This document shows positions 10,338-21,179 of a stretch of DNA of 64,000 nucleotides, piece by piece. The notes below the pieces were generated by a model. That model saw only the letters and a list, made by a program, of their open reading frames with translations, was not told the DNA's origin and did not search any database. The stretch covers positions 33,237,501 to 33,301,500 of the forward strand of contig CM055315.2 of the NCBI GenBank assembly GCA_029255685.2. Reading direction: 5' to 3'. The stretch comes from Silene conica. Its lineage: Eukaryota; Streptophyta; Magnoliopsida; Caryophyllales; Caryophyllaceae. The position numbers and the translations under genes are program-made. Within the stretch, counting starts at the first letter, position 1. Each line of letters opens with the position of its first letter.

Positions 10338-12484
10338 TGTAATAACCCGAATTTTATTCGAGTTATAAGTTGGTGACGAGTTATTCGAATAGTTTTCTTC
10401 GAGGGTCTTATTTAGATCAAGTTAGAGTTTTGTGTCGATTAGGGGATTCGAACTCGAGACCATGAGAATGCTTACATGGGCCTGGAGTTGTGTGCATAAT
10501 TCTAGCCCACAATATCACGTTTTATTACTCTTCATAAGTCACACCTGCCGTGACTTTTATAAGTCAGAGAAAAACCTAAACCTAATTCCATATCTCATAC
10601 AAACACTCTCATACTGCAGCCGTCATAGCAAAGTTTTCGTAGGAGGTCTTCACGGTGGTCATAGGGTGGTGTAAGGGTGGTCGAATCTCATCGGAAATAG
10701 GTATGTCACCCCACGTTGCTAATCTCAGTTCTGGGTTTGTAGTTTTTCGTCACATATTTAGTGGTTTTAACACGATTTACCTTCCTTGTTTCTGCATAGA
10801 TACGTAGTATATCATGTAATGAACGCTTGTAATCTTCTGTTGGGTGGTCGTTGGCCGTTAAAGTCCGTCGGGGGAGGTGGTTTTATGTTGTTAGTAAAGT
10901 GTTTGATGTCGTTCTGTTCTACATATGTTCATAAGCTTTTGTTTAAGGTTTGTGTTGTGGTCTGGGTATTCGGCTTATGGGTCTTTGCGTGGGAATACAG
11001 GTCGTAGTGGGGTGATGTGGGGAAAAGGGAGTCACGGTGGTTGCAGGCGGCAGGTCACGGTGGCAGAAGAGGCGTAAGAGGGGTGGTTAGGGAGGCGTCT
11101 ATCCTCTGTTTTATTTCTGGGTTTTTACTTTATGTACACGGGTTTTGGGAGGGGTAACACCGTCGACTCGGGGGAGGTCAATACGGTGTTACCACCGTGT
11201 CTGTCAGTCCAGTGTTAGGGGTAGAGATGGGTGGTTGAGTCGGTGGTGTCAAGTGTTGTAGGGGTTGTGGAAGGGGCTGTTTTCTGGACTAGGCAGGGGG
11301 CTTGGGTGGTGAACCAGGCCTGGTTAGGGCCCTGGTTCATCACACCAGAGGTAGTCGACGGGAGTGTGAGTAGTCGAGGTGGTGGCTAGAAGTCTGGGTG
11401 CGCGTTGTGGGGGCTGCTGGTGGCGGTGCCTGGTGCAACACGGTGGTGGAGGAGGCTGTTTTGGGGCGGCTGGTTGTCGGGTTTCCAAAGGGAGATGTTG
11501 AGTGTTTTTATTATTATTATTATTATTATTATTTATATTATTATTATTATTATTTTATTAATGTTAGAGTTATGGTTATTTTTAGTAGTGCCTTATTCCT
11601 TTCTTACGGTTTCGGGTCGTGTTATTTTTAGAAATACGAGTCGGGAATTATTTAAGTTATGAGGACACCTATTTTTGGAAAGTTACTAAATTGGGAAAGT
11701 TTCTATTTATGGAAACTTCCCATTTATAGGGGGGCTGTCTTTTATAGTAAGTTTGATAGTTAAAGGGTACGAAAGATTGTTAATTGTTACGTATATCTCT
11801 TTAGGTAGCGAGTTTCGCGTGGAACATTTTTGACAAGCCTCGGGCGTATCTACGTGTCCTGCTAATTCAGGTAGGGGAAAATACTGTACATGCTGTTGTG
11901 TAAACTGTTCTTATTTATTAGTAAGCATGTTTGTGATATAATATCATGTGATCGTTATATTGTGTTATCTATATTATTCTGAGACATTATATGATGTGAT
12001 TATATATTGGGTCTTGTGATACGGTGTTGGATCGGTGCGGAGTATATATGGTGTTGGATCGGTGCGGAGTATATATGGCGTTGGATCGGTGCGGAGTATA
12101 TATATGGCGTTGGATCGGTGCGGAGTTTATTTGGCGTTGGATCGGTGCGGAGTTTACTATATTGTTATATTTATTGTTTTCCCTACTCAACCTCGTGGTT
12201 GACCCTGTGTATTCGTGATCACCTGTGATGAACCAATTTATTGGGGAGCAGATTGACAGGTGGCTGAGACTAAGGGGGAGCTATGGGAGGAAGAGCTTGG
12301 ATCCGGACCAGATTAGATGTCTAGATCACCTTAGTCAGTTTAATACGAGTTGTACTTTATTTGTTTTGTTAAGACTTTCAGATACGGATGTAAGAACATG
12401 TCTTGAGTTAAATTTAATTTAAAGTACTGTTTATCTTCCTTTGTATCTACTGCCTCGGGAAACCGAGATGGTAACACCTTTATT
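10338..12484 (+). repeat. 5' LTR, truncated at its 3' end
   Basis: It begins TGTAATAACCCG and is collinear with the right LTR (offset 6200 bases) until CTTTATT at 12484, where it jumps into gag sequence. It contains a TTA microsatellite (11509-11556) and a tandem GATCGGTGCGGAGT block (about 12028-12155). Confidence 0.93.
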
Positions 12485-14771
12485 CAGTGGATATTTTGGG
12501 AGTAGTGCCTCTGGTGGTGGGAGGAACCATAGTGGTGGCAATCACGGAAATGGGAGCTCTGGCAGTGGTTCGGTGGGAATAGTCTGTTTCGGCTGTGGGA
12601 AGAGGGGACATAAGCAGGCAGTGTGCCGTTCGTCTGGAGGAAATCAGTCCGGGGGCTATCGTACGCCTACATCCGGATACCAGGGATCCCGCACTCAGTC
12701 CTATGGTAGCAGTGGCTATCGCACACCCACGACAAACTATGGTGGGGGTGCGAAGTCTAGAGGCAGCAGTAACTATCAAAGGAACTACAACAACAACCAG
12801 AACCGTTCTTACCAGAACCAGTACAATGGAAATGGGAATAATCACAAGGCAGGAACCAGAGGAAATCAGCAGACTGGGACATCTTCTGCCAGCCAGAGTG
12901 GAGTCAAGTCCAGTGGCAAGCTCTTTGCCATGGGAAAGCAGGCAGCTCAGGAGGATGTGCATGTGGTAACCGGTACTTTTCTTGTGAACTCTAAGCCTAC
13001 TTTCGTACTTTTCGATTCCGGTGCCACCCATTCATTTGTGTCTAGAGATCATGTTAAGGCTTTGGGACTGGAGAGATTTGATTGGATCGCGGATCCATTG
13101 ACCATACCATCAGGCGAGTCGATAGTCTGTAATAAAGTATATGGTAGTGTACCCATCAAAATCGGGGAAGCAATTTTCTATTGTGACCTCATAGAGTTTC
13201 CTCTGGGGGGTTTTGAGGTGATCCTAGGGATGGATTGGTTGGGGAAGTATAGGGCTTTTATTGATTGCCACCAAAAGAAGATTTCTTTGAAGGGACCTAA
13301 GGGAGTGAGGGTGTCTTACAAGGGATACCGAGTCAAACTAAAAATCAAATTCATTTCTGTCAATACCCTTAAGTCTGGCTTGAGGAAAGGAGAGAGCCTA
13401 ATCTTATGCCAAATGTGGGATTGTGAGGCTGAGACCCCCAAGACTAGTGAGATACCTGTGGTACGGGAGTTTGAGGGAGTTTTTCGTGACGACGTTCCGG
13501 GGTTACCGCCAAGGAGGGAAGTGGAATTCTCCATCGACCTAAAACCAGAGGCGGGACCAATATCTAAATCACCGTACCGTATGGGACCGAAGGAGATGGA
13601 GGAGTTGAAGAAGCAGTTGGATGAACTGGCTGAGAAAGGGTTCATCCGACCCAGTGTGTCGCCCTGGGGAGCACCCGTTTTGTTTGTGAAGAAGAAGGAT
13701 GGTAGTTTGAGACTTTGTGTTGACTACCGAGAGCTGAACAATGTGACTATAAAGAACCGTTATCCTTTGCCGAGAATTGACGACTTGTTCGAACAGTTAA
13801 GTGGAGCCGGGGTTTTCTCCAAGATTGGTTTGAGATCCGGGTATCATCAGTTGAGAATAAAGGATGAAGATATACCCAATACTGCTTTCCGAACGAGGTA
13901 TGGCCACTACGAATTCGTGGTTATGCCCTTTGGATTGACTAATGCTCCAGCTGTGTTCATGGACTTGATGAATCGAGTTTTCAGTCCGTATCTGGACAAG
14001 TTTGTGGTGGTATTTATCGATGATATCCTTGTATATTCCAAGAATGCAGAAGAGCACGAGGATCATTTAAGGAAAGTACTTCAGACCTTGGAAGAACATA
14101 AACTCAATGCTAAGTTGAGTAAGTGTGAGTTCTGGTTGGAGAGAGTGGCGTTTTTGGGGCATGTAATTTCAAAGGAGGGAGTGTCTGTCGACCCTAGTAA
14201 GATTGAGGCTGTGACTAAGTGGCAAAGTCCGAAGAATGTGAGTGAGATTCGAAGCTTCCTGGGATTGGCTGGATATTATCGGAGATTTGTTAAAGATTTT
14301 TCAAAGATAGCGAAACCGTTGACGTCGTTAATGAGGAAAGAGAACCGTTTTGTTTGGGATGAGAGTTGTGAGAAGGCATTCCTAACCCTTAAGGAACGCC
14401 TGACCACAGCTCCTATCCTTGCTTTGCCAGTTGGGAGTGATAACTTCGAAGTTTATACTGACGCTTCGAAGCATGGGTTGGGTTGTGTGCTAATGCAGAA
14501 TGGAAGGGTGATAGCATATGCTTCTCGCCAGTTGAAGACCTCCGAAGAAAATTATCCGACTCATGATTTGGAATTAGGAGCTGTGGTCTTTGCACTTAAA
14601 TTGTGGCGCCATTACCTTTACGGAGCCACTTTTAAGGTGTTTTATGATCATAAGAGCATGAAGTATATCTACACCCAGAAGGAGCTGAACATGAGGCAGA
14701 GGAGGTGGATAGAGTTATTGGAGACTATGATATGCAGATTGTCTACCATGAAGGTAAGGCGAATGTGGTAG
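12468..14771 (+). pseudogene. Gag (C-terminal)-protease-RT-RNase H, LTR-fused and frameshifted
   Basis: An open frame runs from 12441 to 14771; the first in-frame ATG is at 12468, inside LTR-derived sequence. Counting codons from 12441, the CCHC knuckle is at residues 49-62 (C49, C52, H57, C62). The aspartic protease DSGA starts at D192. RT spans about 370-570 with FIDD (D527, D528). RNase H is near 670-760 with D673 and D736. The normally invariant first RT aspartate of the KIDLRSGYHQ motif is G463 (GGT at 13827-13829), which should abolish polymerisation. The frame ends early at 14771, because one base appears lost near 14722, after the ELLE motif. N-terminal gag is absent. In an intact element this polyprotein would encapsidate, process and reverse-transcribe the RNA. 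Confidence 0.93.
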
Positions 14772-16348
14772 CTGACGCCCTAAGTAGGAAATCCGTGCAT
14801 GCTCTGAATTGTGCCAGGTCGAGAGTGAGGTTGCATGGTGAACTAAGGGAGATGGGAATATTCATGATCCGGAAAGGGAATGCTATTAGTGACTTGACAG
14901 TAGAACCTGAGTTGTATGGGGATATTCGAGAGTTACAAAAGAATGATGCAAGGATCCAGAAGTGGCGTGGGATGGTTGAGAGTGAGAGTGGAGAGTCTGC
15001 ATCCAAGTTCAGTGTTCATAATGATGGTAGTTTGAGGTTCAGCGGGCGATGGTGTGTCCCGGATGTAGAGGAGCTAAAGAAGAAGATCCTGACTGAAGCT
15101 CATGCTACACCATATTCCGTTCACCCAGGGGGTGATAAGCTGTATAGAGACCTTAAGAAGACGTTCTGGAGGCCTAATATGAAGAAGGAAGTCGCAGAGT
15201 TTGTGTCGAGGTGTTTGACTTGTCAGCGAGTGAAAGGGGAACATAAGAGACCTCAAGGGAAAGTTCAACCGTTGGATGTGCCAGAGTGGAAGTGGGAGAA
15301 CATTTCGATGGATTTTATCGTGGGGTTGCCTCGGACTCAGAGGGGCAACAACATGATTTGGGTGATTGTGGATCGTTTGACTAAGTCTGCTCACTTTATT
15401 CCAATGAAAGATACCTGGAGTAAAGCTGAGTTGGCTAAGTCATATGTTCAGAATGTGGTCAAACTTCATGGCGTACCCAAGGACATTGTTTCAGATCGAG
15501 ACTCGAGGTTTATATCCAGGTTTTGGCAGGAGTTGCAGGCAGCTTTGGGTACCCAATTGAAGATGAGTACTGCCTTCCACCCAGCTACTGACGGTCAGAC
15601 TGAGAGAACGATTCAGACCCTTGAGGATATGTTGAGGGCTTGTGTACTTGAGTTCGGAGGATCTTGGGAGGATCGATTGGGGTTGATCGAGTTTTCTTAT
15701 AATAACAGTTATCATGCCAGCATAGGGATGGCCCCTTTCGAGGCTTTGTATGGGAGGAAGTGTAGGAGTCCTGTGTGTTGGGATGATCGGGCCGATGTCG
15801 TGACTTTAGGGCCAGATATGATCCAGGAGATGGTGGAGCAGGTTCAGATTATTCGACAGCGTATGAGGGCCGCTCAGGATAGACAGAAGAGCTATGCGGA
15901 TCTGAAGCGGAGTGAGATTTCATTCGAGGCGGGAGAGAAGGTTCTACTGAAGGTATCTCCAATGAAGGGTGTGATGAGATTCGGCAAGCGTGGCAAACTG
16001 AGTCAGAAATTTATTGGGCCATTCGAGATCTTGGACAGAGTTGGAGAGGTGGCATATCGTTTAGCTTTACGTCCAACCCTATCCAAGGTTCATAATGTGT
16101 TTCATGTGTCGCAATTGAGGAAATATGTGAGTGACCCATCACATGTGCTTCAGCACGAGGTGATTGAGGTAGATGAGCAGTTAGCATACATTGAGACTCC
16201 GAAAGAGATTCTGGACAGGAAGGTACGAAAGACTCGCAATGGGGAGACGTCCTTGGTGAAAGTTCTGTGGACCAATCATAATAGAGAGGAGGCTACGTGG
16301 GAGCCTGAGACATCCATGAGGGAGCACTATCCGCATTTGTTTGATTGA
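14725..16348 (+). pseudogene. Integrase with C-terminal chromodomain, separated by frameshift
   Basis: The frame continues pol from the RNase H tail ([22 protein letters not shown]) into integrase. Counting from codon 14705, the HHCC finger uses H133, H140, C170 and C173. The DDE core is D203, D264 and E300. The linker GPFEILDRVGEVAYRLALRP and residues about 495-540 (EILDRKVRKTRNGE, LVKVLWTNHNREEATWEPE) form a chromodomain, which assigns the element to chromoviruses; the domain is thought to guide integration to marked chromatin. The catalytic residues look intact. The frame lacks its own start, since it normally belongs to one polyprotein, so I treat it as part of a broken gene. Confidence 0.93.
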
Positions 16349-16537
16349 GGTAAGTTACGTGGACGTAACTTTTCTATAAGGGGGGTGGAATGTAACATTC
16401 CGTGATTTAAGTAAACTTTTGTGATGTTTTGCATTTTGAGTTCGTTTAGGTTGGTTGTTTGGTTATATCACTTTTGCGTGTCTGTCACCTAGGTGAGGAT
16501 GAACTTCGGGACGAAGTTCAAATTAAGGAGGGAAGAC
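16349..16537 (+). other. 3' untranslated region, hairpin and polypurine tract
   Basis: The stretch between the integrase stop and the right LTR ends in the purine tract AAGGAGGGAAGA. Just before it is GAACTTCGGGACGAAGTTC (16501-16519), an 8-bp stem with a 3-base loop. The same hairpin and tract occur before the right LTR of the element at 44470-53399. Confidence 0.8.
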
Positions 16538-18725
16538 TGTAATAACCCGAATTTTATTCGAGTTATAAGTTGGTGACGAGTTATTCGAATAGTTTTCTTC
16601 GAGGGTCTTATTTAGATCAAGTTGGAGTTTTGTGTCGATTAGGGGATTCGAACTCGAGACCATGAGGATGCTTACATGGGCCTCGAGTTGTGTGCATAAT
16701 TCTAGCCCACAATATCACGTTTTATTACTCTTCATAAGTCACACCTGCCGTGACTTTTATAAGTCAGAGAAAAACCTAAACCTAATTCCATATCTCATAC
16801 AAACACTCTCATACTGCAGCCGTCGTAGCAAAGTTTTCGTAGGAGGTCTTCACGGTGGTCATAGGGTGGTGTAAGGGTGGTCGAATCTCATCGGAAATAG
16901 GTATGTCACCCCACTTTGCTAATCTCAGTTCTGGGTTTGTAGTTTTTCGTCACATATTTAGTGGTTTTAACACGATTTACCTTCCTTGTTTCTGCATAGA
17001 TTCGTAGTATATCATGTAATGAACGCTTGTAATCTTCTGTTGGGTGGTCGTTGGCCGTTAAAGTCCGTCGGGGGAGGTGGTTTTATGTTGTCAGTAAAGT
17101 GTTTGATGTCGTTCTGTTCTACGTATGTTCATAAGCTTTTGTTTAAGGTTTGTGTTGTGGTCTGGGTGTTCGGCTTATGGGTCTTTGCGTGGGAATACAG
17201 GTCGTAGTGGGGTAATGTGGGGAAAAGGGAGTCACGGTGGTTGCAGGCGGCAGGTCACGATGGCAGAAGAGGCGTAAGAGGGGTGGTTAGGGAGGCGTCT
17301 ATCCTCTGTTTTATTTCTGGGTTTTTACTTTATGTACACGGGTTTTGGGAGGGGTAACACTGTCGACTCGGGGGAGGTCAATACGGTGTTACCACCGTGT
17401 CTGTCAGTCCAGTGTTAGGGGTAGAGGTGGGTGGTTGAGTCGGTGGTGTCAAGTGTTGTAGGGGTTGTCGAAGGGGCTGTTTTCTGGACTAGGCAGGGGG
17501 CTTGGGTGGTGAACCAGGCCTGGTTAGGGCCCTGGTTCATCACACCAGAGGTAGTCGACGGGAGTGTGAGTAGTCGAGGTGGTGGCTGGAAGTCTGGGTG
17601 CGCGTTGTGGGGGCTGCTGGTGGCGGTGCCTGGTGCAACACGGTGGTGGAGGAGGCTGTTTTGGGCGGCTGGTTGTCGGGTTTCCAAAGGGAGATGTTGA
17701 GTGTTTTTATTATTATTATTATTATTTATATTATTATTATTATTATTTTATTAATGGTAGAGTTATGGTTATTTTTAGTAGTGCCTTATTACTTTCTTAC
17801 GGTTTCGGGTCGTGTTATTTTTAGAAATACGAGTCGGGAATTATTTAAGTTATGAGGACACCTATTTTTGGAAAGTTACTAAATTGGGAAAGTTTCTATT
17901 TATGGAAACTTTCCATTTATAGGGGGGTTGTCTTTTATAGTAAGTTTGATAGTTAAAGGGTACGAAAGATTGTTAATTGTTACGTATATCTCTTTAGGTA
18001 GCGAGTTTCGCGTGGAACATTTTTGACAAGCCTCGGGCGTATCTACGTGTCCTGCTAATTCAGGTAGGGGAAAATACTGTACATGCTGTTGTGTAAACTG
18101 TTCTTATTTATTAGTAAGCACGTTTGTGATATAATATCATGTGATCGTTATATTGTGTTATCTATATTATTCTGAGACATTATATGATGTGATTATATAT
18201 TGGGTCTTGTGATACGGTGTTGGATCGGTGCGGCGTATATATGGTGTTGGATCAGTGCGGAGTATATATGGCGTTGGATCGGTGCGGAGTATATATATGG
18301 CGTTGGATCGGTGCGGAGTTTATTTGGCGTTGGATCGGTGCGGAGTTTACTATATTGTTATATTTATTGTTTTCCCTACTCAACCTCGTGGTTGACCCTG
18401 TGTATTCGTGATCACCTGTGATGAACCAATTTATTGGGGAGCAGATTGACAGGTGGCTGAGACTAAGGGGGAGCTATGGGAGGAAGAGCTTGGATCCGGA
18501 CCAGATTAGATGTCTAGATCACCTTAGTCAGTTTAATACGAGTTGTACTTTATTTGTTTTGTTAAGACTTTCAGATACGGATGTAAGAACATGTCTTGAG
18601 TTAAATTTAATTTAAAGTACTGTTTATCTTCCTTTGTATCTACTGCCTCGGGAAACCGAGATGGCAACACCTTTATTTATCTGAGGAGTCCTAGTACAGG
18701 CCCTTAAATAAATGGGGGTGTTATA
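16538..18725 (+). repeat. 3' LTR (2188 bp)
   Basis: It runs from TGTAATAACCCG to GGGTGTTATA, where the usual final CA has become TA, followed by the TSD GTAAG. It is about 99% identical by eye to 10338-12484 and has a shorter TTA tract (six bases fewer). Confidence 0.95.
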
Positions 18726-20298
18726 GTAAGAAATAAAAGGAAAATAAAAAAGCTGAATGAAACTTAATCAAATATACATAATATCAAAAATTTAAATGTA
18801 AAATTTTTAAAATATTTTGATTAATTTAATAAATATTTGGTATTTGTTTATTTAGTCTAATAAGAAATGTAAAAATTCTATAAAATGATACACACGTAAA
18901 GAAAATTACCATCGTCTTAATTTTTTTATTTTTTTACAGATTAGAATAATATTTCGTGGTTTTTTCATAACATCGATAATTTAATAAATAATTAATTCTT
19001 TTTTTGTTAAATTTTATAATATTGACTGACATTATTTAGAGACCGCGTCACATTTAATGAGAAAGTATGTCCAATTAAATAATTAACTTATTAACACCTA
19101 TCATTGAGAAGTCTGAAACTAATATATTGCTAAGCTTTTCTTTAGAAAATTGATTTACAACTTTATTTGTTAAATATTTCTAGAAGAACTTGAATTCGAG
19201 ATGTTAAATTGGAAAAGTTGGGGAAGTTTTGAAGGAGAAAAAAAAAGAAAAGATAATTAGATTTAAAATATGATGAAATAAAAAAACTAGTCTAAAAAAT
19301 TAAATTCAAAATGATTTTCAATAAATCATTGAATAAAATGGAAAAAAAAACATATTGATAAAATAACCGATATAAAGAAATCGATATAGAAAAATATTTT
19401 AATTATTGAAAATGAATGTATCACACCGAAAAGTAAAATGGAAACTAAAATAATAGATTTACATGTGTAAATAATGTGAAATTTTGTTGACAAAAAGAAA
19501 TATCAAGAATAATGAAAAGAAATCAATTTAGAGAAAACAAAAATTTGTACGATCTTTACTGTGTTTTTTTGGCAAAAACTGTTTATTTTCGAGTTAATAA
19601 TGTCTTGGTCATTTATTTTAGTAATAAAACTCCGTTATTGATACCCATATGTAATCATTATTCAAAAGTGATCATTATTTAGTAAAAAGTGATTAAACTT
19701 TTTTTCGTTACAAATACGACGATCTTACAAATAGTATTTGTGTGGAAAAATATATGAAAAAATGGATAAAAGAGAAATAAAATAAAAATGCCGACAAATG
19801 AAAAAAAATATAATAGGGAAAAAATATAAGGAAAATTTGATTAAATAGTTTGGAGAAAATGGTTTTGTTGACTCGGGCAAAAAATGACCCGAGCATCATT
19901 AGTCGGGAGGTCAATATTGAAAACTCGAGTAATTTGAGAAAAATAATATTTTATTCGCAAAAATATGTAAATCAGCCAAAAAAAAAGATTCCATATGAGA
20001 AAATATTTTCATTATAAGTAAAAAATAATATTTTACATTTTTTTATTTATTTTTTATTTTTTTGTTTGCCACGGGAATAATTTTGGCCACGGGAATTAAT
20101 TTTTGGCAACGAGAATTATTAGCCACGTGAGAATCCGTGGCTAAACATATAATTTTGGCCACGTTCTTGTTTTTACCGTGGCTATCTGTTAGCCACAGCC
20201 ACTTGGGCCACGGAAGGTATTTCCGTGGCAAAGAGTTTTGACCACGGGAAATTAGTACTTGCGCCACGAATTTAGTCGTGGCCCAAGTGCTCAATTGT

Positions 20299-21179
20299 AA
20301 TAGTAAATTAATAGTAAAATAAATATAGAAAATTAAATGAAAAACTTTTTAAAATTTCACACTTTAGTTATTGAACCATCATGAAATAGTTAATTATTAC
20401 ACTATAATTAAAAAAGGCAAGTTGAATATCATTTTATTCAATATAACACTGCTAACATACAATAAAATAAATAAATTAAATAAGAAGCTTGTGTTGTCAA
20501 CTCCAAAATCAAAACTTACTCTCACAATTAATGGTAAAATTAATATAGAAATTTGAATGGAAAACCTTTTAAAATTCCACAATTTACTTTTTAAACCATC
20601 ATAAAATAATTAATTTTTTTTACTCAATATGACATTGCTAACATATATAAATAACTTCAATAAGTAGCTTATGTTTTCAATTTCACAATCAAAACCTATT
20701 CTTATAAATAATAGTAAACTAAATTTAGAAAATTGAATGAAAAACCTTTTAAAATTCAACAATTTACTTATTGAACCATCATGGAATTGTTAATTATTAC
20801 AATATAATTGAAAAAGGCAAGTTGGGTGTCATTTTATTCAATATAGCATTGCTAACATACATTAAAATAAATAAATTAAATAAGTAGCTTGTGTTGTCAA
20901 CTCCACAATCAAAACTTACTCTCAAAATTAATGGTAAATAAATTTAGAAAACTAAATGAAAAACCTTTTAAAATTCCACAATTTACTTTTTAAACCATCA
21001 TAAAATAATTAATACTCCATATGACATTGTTAACATACATAAAAAAGCTTCAATAAGTAGCTTATGCTTTCAATTTCACGATCAAAACCTATTCTTATAT
21101 TTAATAGTATAATAAATTTAGAAAATTAAATGAAAAGCCTTTTAAAATTTCACAATTTACTTATTGAACCATCATGGAA
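20299..21179 (+). repeat. AT-rich tandem repeat with alternating subunits
   Basis: The conserved start AAAACCTTTTAAAATTNCAC recurs at about 20339, 20558, 20741, 20958 and 21133, giving alternating spacings of about 218 and 180 bases, a dimer of roughly 400. A subunits carry AATATAATTGAAAAAGGCAAG; B subunits carry TTTTCAATTTCACAATCAAA. No gene is seen. Further copies flank both CACTA elements and the Helitron. Confidence 0.8.

Larger units (their letters stand above)
10338..18725 (+). mobile_element. Ty3/gypsy chromovirus (Tekay-like), internally deleted, TSD GTAAG
   Basis: The element is flanked by GTAAG at 10333-10337 and 18726-18730. It has two LTRs (10338-12484 and 16538-18725), and a gag-pol region with knuckle, protease, RT, RNase H, integrase and chromodomain. 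The 5' side carries a deletion that removed the last 48 bases of the left LTR, the primer site, the leader and the N-terminal gag. A frameshift separates RNase H from integrase. By eye the LTRs differ at about 24 positions in roughly 2.14 kb plus two indels, near 1.1%, so insertion was recent. Without a PBS and with pol defects it cannot be autonomous. Confidence 0.95.
9935..20298. mobile_element. Non-autonomous CACTA element, split by a gypsy element
   Basis: The left end is CACTACAAAAAATTGACACT. The right end, read backwards, is ACAATTGAGCACTTGGGCC, the same inverted terminal sequence lacking the outermost CACT. AAT flanks both sides. Both ends carry clustered subterminal motifs GCCACGG/CCGTGGC (9956-10250 and 20068-20284), as expected for transposase-binding arrays of CACTA transposons. 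Removing the nested LTR element leaves about 2 kb, with no transposase. The internal stretch 18731-20050 is AT-rich and without a gene. Mobility would depend on a transposase supplied elsewhere. Confidence 0.82.

Noticed and set aside
12480..13031. Long minus-strand frame of 183 codons opposite gag
   Set aside because: It is a shadow of the gag coding strand, with no domain and no start signal.
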